A DNA stretch of 54,924 nt from Eubacterium sp. (GCA_024690665.1 JAILOU010000054.1:1-54924), one strand, 5' to 3'. Shown: positions 41,951-51,512, numbered from the stretch's first letter. Program-made: numbers and translations. Notes: a model not told the origin generated them from the letters alone.

Positions 41951-44410
41951 TTACTTCTTTACTTTAATCTTCACCTTTGACACTTTAAGCTTCGATTTCT
42001 TCACCGCTTTTTTCACAAGCGACTTAATCTTAGTGGACTTCACCACCACTTTCTTAAGCTTTTTGCATCCCTTAAATGCCTTCTTGCCAACCTTTTTTAT
42101 GGTCTTTGACTGAATCGTAATCGACTTCAGTTTCTTACAATTTTGAAAAGCCTTCTGATCAATGGCCGTCACCTTATAGCTCTTCCCTTTAACCTTCACT
42201 TTGGACGGAATGGTGACCGATTTCACCTTCTTATTCTTAGGAGCCAGATAAGTCACCGCATTTGATGATGTAACCTTATATGTCTGACCACTGACCTTTA
42301 CCGTCGTATCCGTCGTTGTGTCCGTCTTTGTATCCGTAGACGAATCCGTGTCTGCAGAGATCTTCACATCATCAGAATCATTATTTTCTTCCTGAGACGG
42401 TTCCTCATTATCAACTTTCGATACCTTAACCGGCACCTTACAGATTACCGAATAATAATTCTGCGTATTCGTAGGTGTGAAGACAACCTCATAAGATTTT
42501 TCATCTGACGCATCCGGAATTCTCGAGGCATTTTTCCATGCAAATGTTCCCTCAATTACAGCCTCACCGCATTTTGCACTTCCTCCTGTCAAGGTACTCT
42601 CTCCCAGCTTTTGTCCGGCCGTGATAGCGGACGCAGTTGGAAGAGTTACAATCGTTGGTGTTAATTTCGCTATCGTTGCATTGACGCAAACCGTCTGCGT
42701 ATCGTTATAGCCAAACGCTCCAACCGCCTTGTAGTAGACGCTATACGTGCCGGGCGTCGTTGCTTTCGGGATGTCTTCACTCCACGAACATCCGTCCAAG
42801 CTGTAAACCAACGTTCCTCCGGTCACTTCGCCGGCACTGATTAATGATTGTTCTTGTCCTGTATAGGTTAATCCCACCTTAGCAGCAGGCTCTTTTGTAT
42901 ATGATACCTCTTGATTATTCGAATTCGTTACGAAGTCACTATCTGTAGCCGATACGGTGCCGGATTTACTAAGCGATATCTTACTTAGGTCGACACGGAT
43001 AACAGGTCGAATTCCCCGATACTCCCCATTTACATTGATTCCCCAAAATGAGCTGTAATTTCCGTTACCGTCTATAAACATCATGTAATTCAAGAAACAT
43101 CCCGGTGTACGAAGCAGCCACTGCGTACAATCAGAACTTGTTTGCTGTGCCTGCTCTGCAGCATAACTTGTCACAGTCACCTTTCTTCCATTAGAAGCCG
43201 GCAAATAATATGCACTTGTCTGCTCATTATACGCCCAGCCGGAGAATCCATACGCATTCTTTGTAATCTCCGTCGCCGATAATAAGTAAACCTTATCCTT
43301 TGTGTTATTACCGCCGTCCCTATTATCAGTTTGTGGATTATCATCATTAATCACAAGGCTTTCTACAATGCCTTCTTTTTCCGCATTGGAAAAAGCCGCG
43401 TTGTAAAAATCATTATTCAGCCAGGTTCTTATCGAACTTGTCTCCCAGGTTACATTGGCATCTTGCGTATTAAACGGCTGACATTCCATCACATTTTCTG
43501 AAAGTAAGGTCGCATAATTGCCTTCGACCGAAAGCACACGCCACTCTAATTGATCTTTAAAGTACTTCACATATTTTCCAACATAGATACAATCCCAGGT
43601 TACAGTTCCGTCATCTGCAATCACCGGATCGCCATAAGTTCCCGCTGACTGCGTCGTATCTCCGTCCGATGTCACCGTTCCACCATCTGATACTGCTGCC
43701 GAAGAAAGGTTAATGCGCATTGCCGGGCGAACACCCATGTTATAATCATAAAAACTCTGTGCTATACCTCCATTATTAAGCACATAATCTAAAAATGCCG
43801 GCGATGAAGTAGTTGTTTCCATTCTAAGCCACCAGGCATTCGTTCCGGCTTTTTTCCCGGTAATTTCCTTCGTCTGCATATACTTTGACAGCTGTGCACT
43901 TCTGGCGCTGGCACTGTTAAATCCATATTCCTGCTTCATCACCTCATCTTGTGAGAGTAGAAACAAGTTATCCGTCGTCTGAGTGTCCCCTGTCCCAATC
44001 GTAGTCGATGCTATTGCACTTTGCTGCTGACTTGTAAATATTTCTTTGTAAAAATCATCGTTCAGCCATTCTCTTAACTTACTGTTTTTCCAGTTATCGC
44101 CAGAACCGGTTGAATATACATGACTTTCCAATATACAATCTGCCACAACGAGTGCATATCCGGTTCCGTCATCCGCATCCAAAATACGCCACTTGATTGG
44201 ATTCATGGTCTCATCCGTACTCTGCTCATAAGTACCAAGCTTCACCTTATCCCAGGTTACAGTGGTACTACTTTCGCCTGTTTCAATTCTTGGACCGGCG
44301 ATAGCAGTCTCCTCAGCGGTCGCCGTCACCCTTCCAATTCCCGGCAGCAGGCTCCCCGTCACCATCGCTACCGATAAAATGGTTGTCATTAATACTTTTA
44401 CTTTTTTCAT
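41951..44410 (-). CDS. secreted DUF6273, MBG and LRR_5 protein
   Basis: The start at 44410 follows GAGGGGTG and gives 819 residues. It has a signal peptide (MTTILSVAMVTGSLL), two DUF6273 domains (about 45-245 and 260-480; each with WxRILD/WRVLS and WLNDDFY motifs and an LLRTPG-like end), an MBG-like domain (YTGQEQSLISAG) near 510-590, a linker rich in Ser/Asp/Thr and a C-terminal BspA-like leucine-rich stretch (AFQNCKKLKSITI; AFKGCKKLKKVVV) with a Lys-rich end. It is a surface protein of unknown role. A terminator hairpin stands directly in front of its ribosome binding site. Confidence 0.8.
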   Translation of the reverse strand: MKKVKVLMTTILSVAMVTGSLLPGIGRVTATAEETAIAGPRIETGESSTTVTWDKVKLGTYEQSTDETMNPIKWRILDADDGTGYALVVADCILESHVYSTGSGDNWKNSKLREWLNDDFYKEIFTSQQQSAIASTTIGTGDTQTTDNLFLLSQDEVMKQEYGFNSASARSAQLSKYMQTKEITGKKAGTNAWWLRMETTTSSPAFLDYVLNNGGIAQSFYDYNMGVRPAMRINLSSAAVSDGGTVTSDGDTTQSAGTYGDPVIADDGTVTWDCIYVGKYVKYFKDQLEWRVLSVEGNYATLLSENVMECQPFNTQDANVTWETSSIRTWLNNDFYNAAFSNAEKEGIVESLVINDDNPQTDNRDGGNNTKDKVYLLSATEITKNAYGFSGWAYNEQTSAYYLPASNGRKVTVTSYAAEQAQQTSSDCTQWLLRTPGCFLNYMMFIDGNGNYSSFWGINVNGEYRGIRPVIRVDLSKISLSKSGTVSATDSDFVTNSNNQEVSYTKEPAAKVGLTYTGQEQSLISAGEVTGGTLVYSLDGCSWSEDIPKATTPGTYSVYYKAVGAFGYNDTQTVCVNATIAKLTPTIVTLPTASAITAGQKLGESTLTGGSAKCGEAVIEGTFAWKNASRIPDASDEKSYEVVFTPTNTQNYYSVICKVPVKVSKVDNEEPSQEENNDSDDVKISADTDSSTDTKTDTTTDTTVKVSGQTYKVTSSNAVTYLAPKNKKVKSVTIPSKVKVKGKSYKVTAIDQKAFQNCKKLKSITIQSKTIKKVGKKAFKGCKKLKKVVVKSTKIKSLVKKAVKKSKLKVSKVKIKVKK

Positions 44411-44430
44411 ATTCACCCCTCGTTTTCTAT

Positions 44431-44470
44431 AAAAAATGGTTATAGAATCTCTCATTCTATAACCATTTTA
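44431..44470 (-). terminator. terminator hairpin before the DUF6273 gene
   Basis: A perfect 16-bp stem (AAAATGGTTATAGAAT and its complement, loop of 5) ends in six T. It lies 43 bp after the VWA gene stop and 20 bp before the DUF6273 start. Confidence 0.85.
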
Positions 44471-44513
44471 CAGCGACCTATTAACGAATAATACATCCTA
44501 AAAGTATACTCTT

Positions 44514-45188
44514 TTATCTTCTGCCTCGTTTTCTTAGATCTTCCTTGATATCCCTGCTCCAGTTACTATTCGTCAGCGTCTTATCAACTGCCTTACTATC
44601 CGGCGCGCTCATCACGCTGCACACTGCCTTACCCACACCTTCATAGACCGTATGTGTTCCCTGTGAATCGTGCACATATTCGACCGCCCGCTCTCTTCGA
44701 ATGCCGAACCTTTGTGCCTCGTCAAATGCGTCAATATTCGCACCGATGAAGATAAACTCCCAGCCATACGCTTCCTGCTCATGCTCCACCATCTTGCGCA
44801 CCTTCTCATAGGAATATCTGCGGCTTGCATTTTCCATTCCATCGGTTGTGATAACGAAGATGGTCTTCTCCGGCCTATCCTCTTCTCTTGCATACCTGTG
44901 CACGTTGATAATGTGATGAATTGCGCCTCCCACTGCATCTAATAGCGCCGTGCATCCTCTGACATAGTATTGCTCCTGCGTCATCTTCTCCACCTCATCA
45001 ATCGGCACTCTGTCATGCAGCACCTCGCAAGAATCGTCAAATAAAACCGTCGACACATATGCCTGCTGCCCGGTCTGCTTCTGGCGCTCCATCATAGAAT
45101 TAAATCCCCCGATTGTATCTGCCTCAAGTCCACTCATTGATCCACTTCTGTCTAAGATATAAACGATTTCTGTAACTGCTTTACTCAT
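44514..45188 (-). CDS. VWA-domain protein
   Basis: The start at 45188 follows GGAGGTC. The 224-residue product is a lone von Willebrand A domain with the MIDAS motif DRSGSMSG near 12-19, a Thr in the GCTALLDAVG loop and a TTDGMENAS segment. There is no signal peptide, so it is cytoplasmic. Lone VWA proteins of this type resemble TerY-like proteins; no ter genes are nearby. Its ribosome binding site can pair with sequence just upstream. Confidence 0.8.
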   Translation of the reverse strand: MSKAVTEIVYILDRSGSMSGLEADTIGGFNSMMERQKQTGQQAYVSTVLFDDSCEVLHDRVPIDEVEKMTQEQYYVRGCTALLDAVGGAIHHIINVHRYAREEDRPEKTIFVITTDGMENASRRYSYEKVRKMVEHEQEAYGWEFIFIGANIDAFDEAQRFGIRRERAVEYVHDSQGTHTVYEGVGKAVCSVMSAPDSKAVDKTLTNSNWSRDIKEDLRKRGRR

Positions 45189-45190
45189 AG

Positions 45191-45228
45191 GTATGACCTC
45201 CTTCATCTTTTGTAAGGTCATCATACCG
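45191..45228 (-). promoter_or_regulatory. hairpin covering the VWA ribosome binding site
   Basis: In the transcript GTATGAT...CCTT can pair with AAGG..GTCATAC, which contains the AAGGAGG site 9 nt before the VWA start. The loop is ACAAAAGATG. Confidence 0.45.
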
Positions 45229-45239
45229 CCCGGGCAAAT

Positions 45240-45270
45240 AAAAAAGGTCAACCCGAAGGCGACCTTTTTT
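45240..45270. terminator. terminator of the radical SAM gene
   Basis: AAAAAAGGTC pairs with GACCTTTTTT around a short GCC-TTCG-GGT stem, 26 bp after the stop. It is symmetrical, but the gene order makes the minus strand relevant. Confidence 0.8.
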
Positions 45271-45295
45271 GTTAGGGAATGTCAGGATACTCCCT

Positions 45296-46399
45296 TTACT
45301 GCAACATCCTTACGACCTCTTGCATCTTCGATACATTTTTTGCAAAGAATCGCTTCAAGGCCTCGCAGTAACGGGTTTTTCCTTTATCTCCTTCATAGAT
45401 GCGATCGCGCTTACATCCGCCGTTACACATAATCCGGTACGGACAGACCGCGCAGTCCTCACTTCGCTGCTGAATAGGCTCTGTTAAGAATCCACTCTCG
45501 CTTGCGCGCATTTGCAGCTCATTAAAATCATGCTCCATAACATTCCCCAGTTTTTTCTCTTCCATTACATAGAAATCGCACGGGTAGACATCACCGTTAC
45601 TTTCGATGACAAAGTAACTGCTGCAGACACCGCTAAGCGCGCAGCTCTCCGCCTGCTGCCCACACATCATGCGAATCCAGTTGTCAAAATGGCGCACGCT
45701 GATATACTCCCCCGCCATAAAGTCCCGGTACCAGCAGTCAAAAAAGTCGCACAAAAACCGCTCATAATCGTCCGTTCCAAGCGAATCTTCCTGCGCCCCC
45801 TGCACACATAAAACCGGATCCATACACGGAAGAAACTGGATAAATTCAAATCCCGTTTTCTTGTAAAACTTGTAGAGTTTCTCAGCTCTTGAAGAAGAAT
45901 ATTTGGTAATGACACTCAGCACATTGACCTTCACGCCTGCTGCCATAAGCCGCTTCACGTTGGCAAATACATCTGCAAATGTCTCCTTTCCCCCAACCGT
46001 TACGCGGTGATGATTTTGCACATACGCCGGTCCGTCAAGCGAGATTCCAACCAAAAAATCATGCTCTAAAAACAGCGCAATATAGGCATCCGAAAGGATC
46101 GTTCCATTCGTCTGGATGCTATAGGTAACCTTCTGATTCGTCTTTTTTTGATTTACATATGCAATAAATCTTTCATAATATTCTTCGCCTGCAAGCATTG
46201 GCTCTCCGCCCTGAAAGGCGAACAAAATCTCCCTCGCACCGCTTGAGAGCGCACGGTCAATAAGCGCCCTCATCGTCTCATCCGACATGCACATATGCTG
46301 CGGCAACTGCTCTACAAGCTCTTTATAAAAACAATAGGAGCAGTCAAGATTGCATGCTCCCGAAACCGGTTTAATCAGTGTATTTAAAAACTGCATCAT
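45296..46399 (-). CDS. radical SAM/SPASM protein, anaerobic sulfatase-maturase (anSME) type
   Basis: Proteins of this group turn an active-site Cys or Ser of a sulfatase into formylglycine with S-adenosylmethionine. The 367-residue product has the radical SAM triad CNLDCSYC near 17-24 and the SPASM-type Cys set near the C-terminus (CALSGVCSSYF, YPCDFYV, CAVCPYRIMCNGGC). The start has AAGGTAAGGTA ahead. No sulfatase gene is in the window, so it may act on one encoded elsewhere or on another peptide. Confidence 0.8.
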   Translation of the reverse strand: MMQFLNTLIKPVSGACNLDCSYCFYKELVEQLPQHMCMSDETMRALIDRALSSGAREILFAFQGGEPMLAGEEYYERFIAYVNQKKTNQKVTYSIQTNGTILSDAYIALFLEHDFLVGISLDGPAYVQNHHRVTVGGKETFADVFANVKRLMAAGVKVNVLSVITKYSSSRAEKLYKFYKKTGFEFIQFLPCMDPVLCVQGAQEDSLGTDDYERFLCDFFDCWYRDFMAGEYISVRHFDNWIRMMCGQQAESCALSGVCSSYFVIESNGDVYPCDFYVMEEKKLGNVMEHDFNELQMRASESGFLTEPIQQRSEDCAVCPYRIMCNGGCKRDRIYEGDKGKTRYCEALKRFFAKNVSKMQEVVRMLQ

Positions 46400-46461
46400 T
46401 ACCTTACCTTTTTTAAGTTTAAAATTCTAATAATACCTTACCATAACCGCTGCCCTCATAG

Positions 46462-46477
46462 TGTGTTTTAAAACACA
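46462..46477. promoter_or_regulatory. 16-bp perfect palindrome, possible operator
   Basis: TGTGTTTTAAAACACA lies in the gap between divergent genes, about 20 bp ahead of TATAAT at 46499-46504, the likely -10 of the DUF202 gene. Its position suggests a repressor or activator site near the -35 region. Confidence 0.55.
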
Positions 46478-46541
46478 TTATTATTTCACCGTATGCGCTA
46501 TAATACTTTAGAACTTTTGTATGTAAGAGGTGAAAAAAACT

Positions 46542-46811
46542 ATGAAACATTATGTTGATTTAAAGGATGATATGATTCTTCGCGACTACCTTGCCTATGA
46601 CAGAACCAAGCTTGCGCTGAATCGTACCCTTTTATCTTATCTGCGTACCGCAATCGGCTTATTTGCTTCCGGCGCCGGACTGATCATACTGCAAAATGAA
46701 TTTCTCTTATCCTTAATCGGATACATTCTTATGATCGTGGCACCAATCACTGCCGTCATCGGTATCTTATATTGCGCTAGATATCGCAAGAAATTAGACG
46801 AACTCGAATAA
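46542..46811 (+). CDS. DUF202 (YidH-like) membrane protein
   Basis: The start is set at 46542 behind AAGAGGTG. The 89-residue product has the DUF202 pattern: a cytoplasmic LRDYLAYDRTKLALNRTLLSYLRTAIGL segment read as two helices, then two membrane segments (about 38-55 and 60-80) and a basic tail. The function of the family is unknown. It is a single gene on the plus strand. Confidence 0.8.
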   Translation: MKHYVDLKDDMILRDYLAYDRTKLALNRTLLSYLRTAIGLFASGAGLIILQNEFLLSLIGYILMIVAPITAVIGILYCARYRKKLDELE

Positions 46812-46837
46812 TATCTCCATAAATTATGGGCTTGTTG

Positions 46838-47857
46838 CTACAAAGCATCGAGCCCATAATCAAATAATACGATGTTAATCTTAATCACACTATAGTCTTC
46901 GTGCATGATAAAATAACGCACCACCACATCTGTCTGCGAGATTGGCGACAGCGCATATCCCGCAATCCCCAGAAAATCTATCGCTTCATCCAGATTGAGC
47001 CTGAGCCCAACAGCCAGCGCAAGCATCTTCTCTTTGGATGGCTTCACCTGCCCTTTCAAAAGCTTGGAAAAATACTGCTTTGAGATATTGGCAGCCGCAT
47101 ATACCTGAGAATTCTTAAGCCCCTTTTTATTAATCAGTTGCTGCAGATGTTTGGCAAATGAATCCGTGTAGATCTCCTTTAGTTCCTCTTCTAGTGAACC
47201 AACTTCCAGCGGCTGCGACGCCGCCTTTACAGACGCCGTCCTTGGCTGTCTTCTCCTCATCCGCTGCGCCCGGCCGCTGATGTGACCAACATCCGGCATC
47301 ATACTCATTATTTTATCCGGGGCGGCACACACGTATTCATCATCGATAAATGCTTTAATCTCTCCTACCAGTTCCCCGGATACTTTCACGCAGTCATCTG
47401 CATATACCGCCAGCGTAATCTCCATCTCATACTCTTCTAAGAATTTCGTAAATGCATCTATCGCAATCTGCACAGCCTGCCCCTTCGGGAATCCATAATT
47501 GCCCGCTGCAATCAGCGGAAATGCAATCGACTTGCATCCATGTTCTGCTGCAAGATAAAGCGCCTTGTCATAGCACCTTCTAAGAATCTCAGCCTCACCA
47601 TGATATCCGTCTTCCCACACAGGTCCACTCACATGAATGATGTGCTTTGCCTTCAGCTGAAACGCCGGCGTAATCCCGACTTCGCCCGGCATAAGCGTGC
47701 CAATCTTCGCCCTCTCACAAAGTAGCTCATCCCGACCGGCCGCCGCATAGATTGCCGCATCCACACCCGGACCAATGGCAACATCGGGGTTGGCTGTATT
47801 AACGATGGCATCTGCTTTTACTTTTGTAATGTCATGTCTGATAATTTGAAATGGCAT
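46838..47857 (-). CDS. macrodomain fused to an XRE-type helix-turn-helix
   Basis: The start at 47857 follows GGGAGG. Residues 1-165 are a macrodomain (IVNTANPDVAIGPGVDAAIY; IAAGNYGFPKGQA), which binds ADP-ribose or removes it from proteins. Residues about 235-310 hold an XRE-like HTH (LKNSQVYAAANISKQYFSKL). The fusion (339 residues) suggests a regulator that senses an ADP-ribose-like molecule. Inverted copies of AATCATAA flank its likely promoter, compatible with self-control. A second, simple macrodomain gene lies at 53165. Confidence 0.8.
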   Translation of the reverse strand: MPFQIIRHDITKVKADAIVNTANPDVAIGPGVDAAIYAAAGRDELLCERAKIGTLMPGEVGITPAFQLKAKHIIHVSGPVWEDGYHGEAEILRRCYDKALYLAAEHGCKSIAFPLIAAGNYGFPKGQAVQIAIDAFTKFLEEYEMEITLAVYADDCVKVSGELVGEIKAFIDDEYVCAAPDKIMSMMPDVGHISGRAQRMRRRQPRTASVKAASQPLEVGSLEEELKEIYTDSFAKHLQQLINKKGLKNSQVYAAANISKQYFSKLLKGQVKPSKEKMLALAVGLRLNLDEAIDFLGIAGYALSPISQTDVVVRYFIMHEDYSVIKINIVLFDYGLDAL

Positions 47858-47908
47858 AGGTACCTCCCGGCTCACCGTATTCATCTATTTTTTAATCCAA
47901 AATAATCC

Positions 47909-47948
47909 ATAATCATAACTCTATTATTAGTTTGTGCTAATTTATGAT
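47909..47948 (-). promoter_or_regulatory. promoter with flanking inverted repeats before the macrodomain-HTH gene
   Basis: TTAGCA and TATGAT are 17 bp apart on the minus strand (47911-47939). AATCATAA at 47909-47916 and TTATGATT at 47941-47948 enclose them with about three helical turns between centres. Confidence 0.45.
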
Positions 47949-48043
47949 TTGGTATCATCATATCACATCTCCATTATTTTTTTCCCTAAAACACATATAT
48001 CTGTCAAAAAGGTGACAAAATCTTAGCATTCTTTTTCGTTATA

Positions 48044-48081
48044 GTGACAATAACCCATTGTTATAGTAATATATTACTATA
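48044..48081 (+). promoter_or_regulatory. promoter of the second chemoreceptor, with palindrome
   Basis: GTGACA and TAATAT are 17 bp apart. The -10 lies in a perfect 20-bp palindrome, TATAGTAATATATTACTATA (48062-48081), a possible operator. Confidence 0.45.
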
Positions 48082-48107
48082 TGTTATACAAAAGGAGGGA
48101 GTATACG

Positions 48108-49895
48108 ATGAACCCAAAACATCCTGATCACCCGCCAAAAGGTCGGAGTGTTCAAAGTAAGTTGCTGATTCCTATAGGCATTCTTGCTATTGTAGGAATT
48201 ATATCATGTATTTTAAGTTCCGTCTTATTAGGCAAAGTACAAAGTGCCAGTGAAGAAATCGAGGACGTAAGTATTGCATCTCTCGATCACATTGATACCA
48301 TCGGAACACAATTTCAGGTTCTGCAAAAATTAATATTTGCCTATTGCTTAAATGATAACGCAGAAACCTTAGAACATATTGCCGGAGACATTGAAACTGC
48401 AATTGAAACGACCAATACAGCCGTTGAAGAATATGCCGATTATACGCAAAGTTCAGATGAAGTCGCTGCATATGAAACCTTGCAGACAGATTATGAAACG
48501 TTTATGACGCTATATAATCAGGCATTTTCGGATGCCACTTCCGGTAATACGCAAGATGCCATCACCTTGGCAAACAATGATCTGACATTTGCCGGAGTTG
48601 CTGTGGAAGAAGATATCACGGTATTATCCGAAGCAAACACTGCAGAGATTACCAGTACTGTTGAAGCACAAAAATCAACCTATAACACGTCAAAATTCAT
48701 CAATATTATATTTGTGATTGTCATCGTCGTAATTTCCGCTCTTGTTGTCTTCATTGTTTACAAGACCGTAACGAAACCTCTTCGCGTTGCTCACGATGAT
48801 CTTGAACATATCTTAAAGAGCATTGATGAAAATGAAGGCGACCTTGCTGCAAGACTTAAGGTTTCGAGCGGTGATGAGATTGGCTCCTTGTGCTTTGGCG
48901 TCAACCTTCTTATGAAAACCCTGCAAGAAGTTATGTTACAGCTTAAAGACAATTCCGGACAGATGAACAACATTGTCAATAACATCTTATCCAATGTCTC
49001 GAATTCGAATGCCAACGCAACCGACATCTCTGCCGTTATGGAAGAACTTTCCGCTACAATGGGTGAAGTTTCCTCCCATATGGATGATGTAAAAACACAG
49101 GCTCTTGAAGCAGATCGTGATGTTTCAAGCATTGCAGAAAATGCTGAGGAAATCTTAGAGTATTCTAACGAAATGAATCAGCGCGCCAATGACATGAAAG
49201 ATACTGCTGAAAAGAATCGCGCTGAAACTACTACTTATATTGCCGATATCGGCGATACCCTAAAACAAGCCATCAAAGATTCCGAGAGTGTCAACCAGGT
49301 AAAATCCTTAACCGAAGACATTCTCAACATCTCCAGCCAGACCAATCTGCTTGCACTCAATGCTTCCATCGAGGCTGCAAGAGCCGGAGAAGCCGGCAAA
49401 GGATTTGCCGTTGTTGCTGATGAGATTAGTGCTTTGGCAAACTCTTCTCGCGAAACTGCCAATAACATTCAGGAAATCAATAATATGGTTGTCAGTAGCG
49501 TAAATCATCTCGTAGATAGCGCCAATGCCATTGTCACCTATATTGACGAAACGATTTTGAAAGATTACACAACCTTTGTTGAATCCGGACAACAGTATCA
49601 AGATGATGCCGAATATATTAATGCGAAAATGATTGCATTTGCCCAAAATACAGAGACCTTGAATAATATCATTAATAATATGGTAAGTTCATTCGAAGAT
49701 GTATCCGGCGTAGTCGGACAAAGCAGCGGAGCTGTTACCACAGCCGCTGAAAATACGACGATGCTGGTAGGTGAAATCACACAGATTAACAGCGATGTGA
49801 ATGATAACAAAGAGATTGCCAATTCCTTTATGGAGACAACCTCGAAGTTTAAAACACAAGCTAGCGCACCGGAAGATGTAAGTTCGGATGAATAA
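48108..49895 (+). CDS. methyl-accepting chemotaxis protein with four-helix-type sensor
   Basis: The start at 48108 follows AAGGAGGGAG. The 595-residue receptor has a membrane segment near 20-42, an outside part of about 150 mostly helical residues (four-helix-bundle type), a second membrane segment near 207-228, HAMP ([15 protein letters not shown]) and the signalling coil with [20 protein letters not shown]. It differs from the receptor at 4869, whose sensor is Cache-like. The last 25 residues are acidic. Confidence 0.9.
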   Translation: MNPKHPDHPPKGRSVQSKLLIPIGILAIVGIISCILSSVLLGKVQSASEEIEDVSIASLDHIDTIGTQFQVLQKLIFAYCLNDNAETLEHIAGDIETAIETTNTAVEEYADYTQSSDEVAAYETLQTDYETFMTLYNQAFSDATSGNTQDAITLANNDLTFAGVAVEEDITVLSEANTAEITSTVEAQKSTYNTSKFINIIFVIVIVVISALVVFIVYKTVTKPLRVAHDDLEHILKSIDENEGDLAARLKVSSGDEIGSLCFGVNLLMKTLQEVMLQLKDNSGQMNNIVNNILSNVSNSNANATDISAVMEELSATMGEVSSHMDDVKTQALEADRDVSSIAENAEEILEYSNEMNQRANDMKDTAEKNRAETTTYIADIGDTLKQAIKDSESVNQVKSLTEDILNISSQTNLLALNASIEAARAGEAGKGFAVVADEISALANSSRETANNIQEINNMVVSSVNHLVDSANAIVTYIDETILKDYTTFVESGQQYQDDAEYINAKMIAFAQNTETLNNIINNMVSSFEDVSGVVGQSSGAVTTAAENTTMLVGEITQINSDVNDNKEIANSFMETTSKFKTQASAPEDVSSDE

Positions 49896-49914
49896 AATAA
49901 TCAAATCATTAATG

Positions 49915-49945
49915 AAGGACTGCCACAATTGTGACAGTCCTTTTC
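49915..49945 (+). terminator. terminator of the second chemoreceptor
   Basis: An inverted repeat (AAGGACTG.CACAA / TTGTG.CAGTCCTT) ends in four T, 20 bp after the stop. Confidence 0.8.
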
Positions 49946-49948
49946 GCA

Positions 49949-50016
49949 CTTCTAAAACCCGTACTTTTCATAAAACTCAGGAAGAATCCCCTCGCCGGCA
50001 GTAATCAGATGCACCC
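49949..50016. repeat. 68-bp direct duplication, copy 1
   Basis: 65 of 68 bases match 51549-51616, exactly 1600 bp away. On the minus strand it encodes the end of a GNAT protein (HLITAGEGILPEFYEKYGF then a stop), out of context here. It also supplies the last codons and stop of the DUF4143 ATPase gene. Confidence 0.9.
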
Positions 50017-51330
50017 GGTATCTAATAAAAAATCGAATAAATCAATTGTCATTACGCCCGCTTCATCATACATGGGATTCAATCCATTTTTAACCACGAC
50101 AATCTTCTTAAAGGAATCATCTATATAATATAAACTCCTTTTTTCCTGTACCTGCTTTTCCACTGAGTCCATTGACAAGGCAGATTGAATGTATAATTTT
50201 TGATTACCTTTTGAAGCAATAAAGTCAACCTCAAGAGCCTTCTGTGCATAAATTGGCTTGTTATTTCTATCTATTCGATTCGTCTTTTCACTTACCTTGA
50301 TTTCTCCGACGTCAATGTTAAAGCCTCTAAACCTTAACTCATTGTATAAAATATTCTCCATAATATGTGTTTCTTCTACCTGTCGAAAATTAAGTCTGGC
50401 ATTACGTACTCCTAGATCTTCAAAATAAATTTTAAATGGTGCCCCCACATATCTTCGACCTTTAATATTATATTTTTTTACCTTAGACACAACAAAGGCA
50501 TCTTGAAAATACCCGATATAATTTCCAATTGTATCCATCGTAATGTTCTTATCCAAAACACTTCTAAATGTATCTGTGATTTTCCTTGTGTTTACCGGAC
50601 TGCCGATCATGGATGCGAGAATGTCAAAAGTATCCCCCAGTTCAACTTTTTTCTTAATTCCATTGTGCGTAATAATATCTTTTAGATATGTTTCTTCACA
50701 TAAGCTCTTAAGGTAAGAGATTTTTTCTTCTTCACTCTTCATCTGAGCAACAATGGGAATTCCTCCCATAACAATATATTCTCTCCAGGCTTTTTCAGGA
50801 GTCACATCTTTTCCTTGCATATACTCAGAAAACGCAAGCGGCAACACGTGTACAACTGTTCCTCTTCCCTTAAACTCAGTTGCAATATCCGATGATAGGA
50901 ATCTCGAGTTAGAACCTGTTACGTAGATATCATAGTTCGTATGTCGTAACAATCCATTAAGTGTCCCTACAAATTGATCCAATAACTGCACCTCGTCTAG
51001 TAACAGATAATATCTGTTCGGATCGTTTGTTCTGTCCTTCACATATGCTCTAAACTTCTTGGAATTCACATAATAAGTATTGGATTTCTTCTCAATCTTA
51101 GTTGGTTCTTCCGGAAAATACGAGTCAAGCATATCGATATCTTCATCAGAATCAAATGCAAAACGAATAATATTAGTACTTGGAATCCCAATATTCAACA
51201 AATATTTATAATACAGCTCGTTCATTAGATACGATTTACCAACGCGTCTGGCTCCTGTTATTATTTTTATTAAACCATTCTCCTTACGCTCAATCAGTCG
51301 ATTAACATATACTTCTCTGGAATACTCCAT
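50005..51330 (-). CDS. AAA ATPase with DUF4143
   Basis: The 441-residue protein has an N-terminal ATPase domain (Walker A GARRVGKSYLMNEL near 26-39, Walker B YYLLLDEVQLLD near 107-118) and a DUF4143 C-terminal half that includes a PD-(D/E)xK-like stretch (EVDFIASKGNQKLYIQ). Such genes are often mobile and of unknown role. The last few codons (GCI and the stop) come from the 68-bp duplication, so the native C-terminal end may be lost. It has its own promoter at 51375-51403. Confidence 0.85.
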   Translation of the reverse strand: MEYSREVYVNRLIERKENGLIKIITGARRVGKSYLMNELYYKYLLNIGIPSTNIIRFAFDSDEDIDMLDSYFPEEPTKIEKKSNTYYVNSKKFRAYVKDRTNDPNRYYLLLDEVQLLDQFVGTLNGLLRHTNYDIYVTGSNSRFLSSDIATEFKGRGTVVHVLPLAFSEYMQGKDVTPEKAWREYIVMGGIPIVAQMKSEEEKISYLKSLCEETYLKDIITHNGIKKKVELGDTFDILASMIGSPVNTRKITDTFRSVLDKNITMDTIGNYIGYFQDAFVVSKVKKYNIKGRRYVGAPFKIYFEDLGVRNARLNFRQVEETHIMENILYNELRFRGFNIDVGEIKVSEKTNRIDRNNKPIYAQKALEVDFIASKGNQKLYIQSALSMDSVEKQVQEKRSLYYIDDSFKKIVVVKNGLNPMYDEAGVMTIDLFDFLLDTGCI

Positions 51331-51374
51331 ATATAACCCCTTTTTTCCAAAAAACTTTGACTTTTATCGACTAT

Positions 51375-51403
51375 ATTTTACCATATAGCAGCGTTTTCAT
51401 CAA
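51375..51403 (-). promoter_or_regulatory. promoter of the DUF4143 ATPase gene
   Basis: TTGATG and TAAAAT are 17 bp apart on the minus strand. Confidence 0.6.
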
Positions 51404-51464
51404 TTTATAATCGATTTTATTCAAAGTTCTTTGAGAAAATTCGATTATGTGAATCCTATTAGCA

Positions 51465-51500
51465 CAAAAATAACCATACCTCTTTCGAAGTATGGTTATT
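51465..51500 (-). terminator. terminator of the peptidase/deformylase operon
   Basis: AATAACCATAC pairs with GTATGGTTATT and is followed by five T, 13 bp after the stop of the GNAT fragment. Confidence 0.8.
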
Positions 51501-51512
51501 CGCATATCACCT

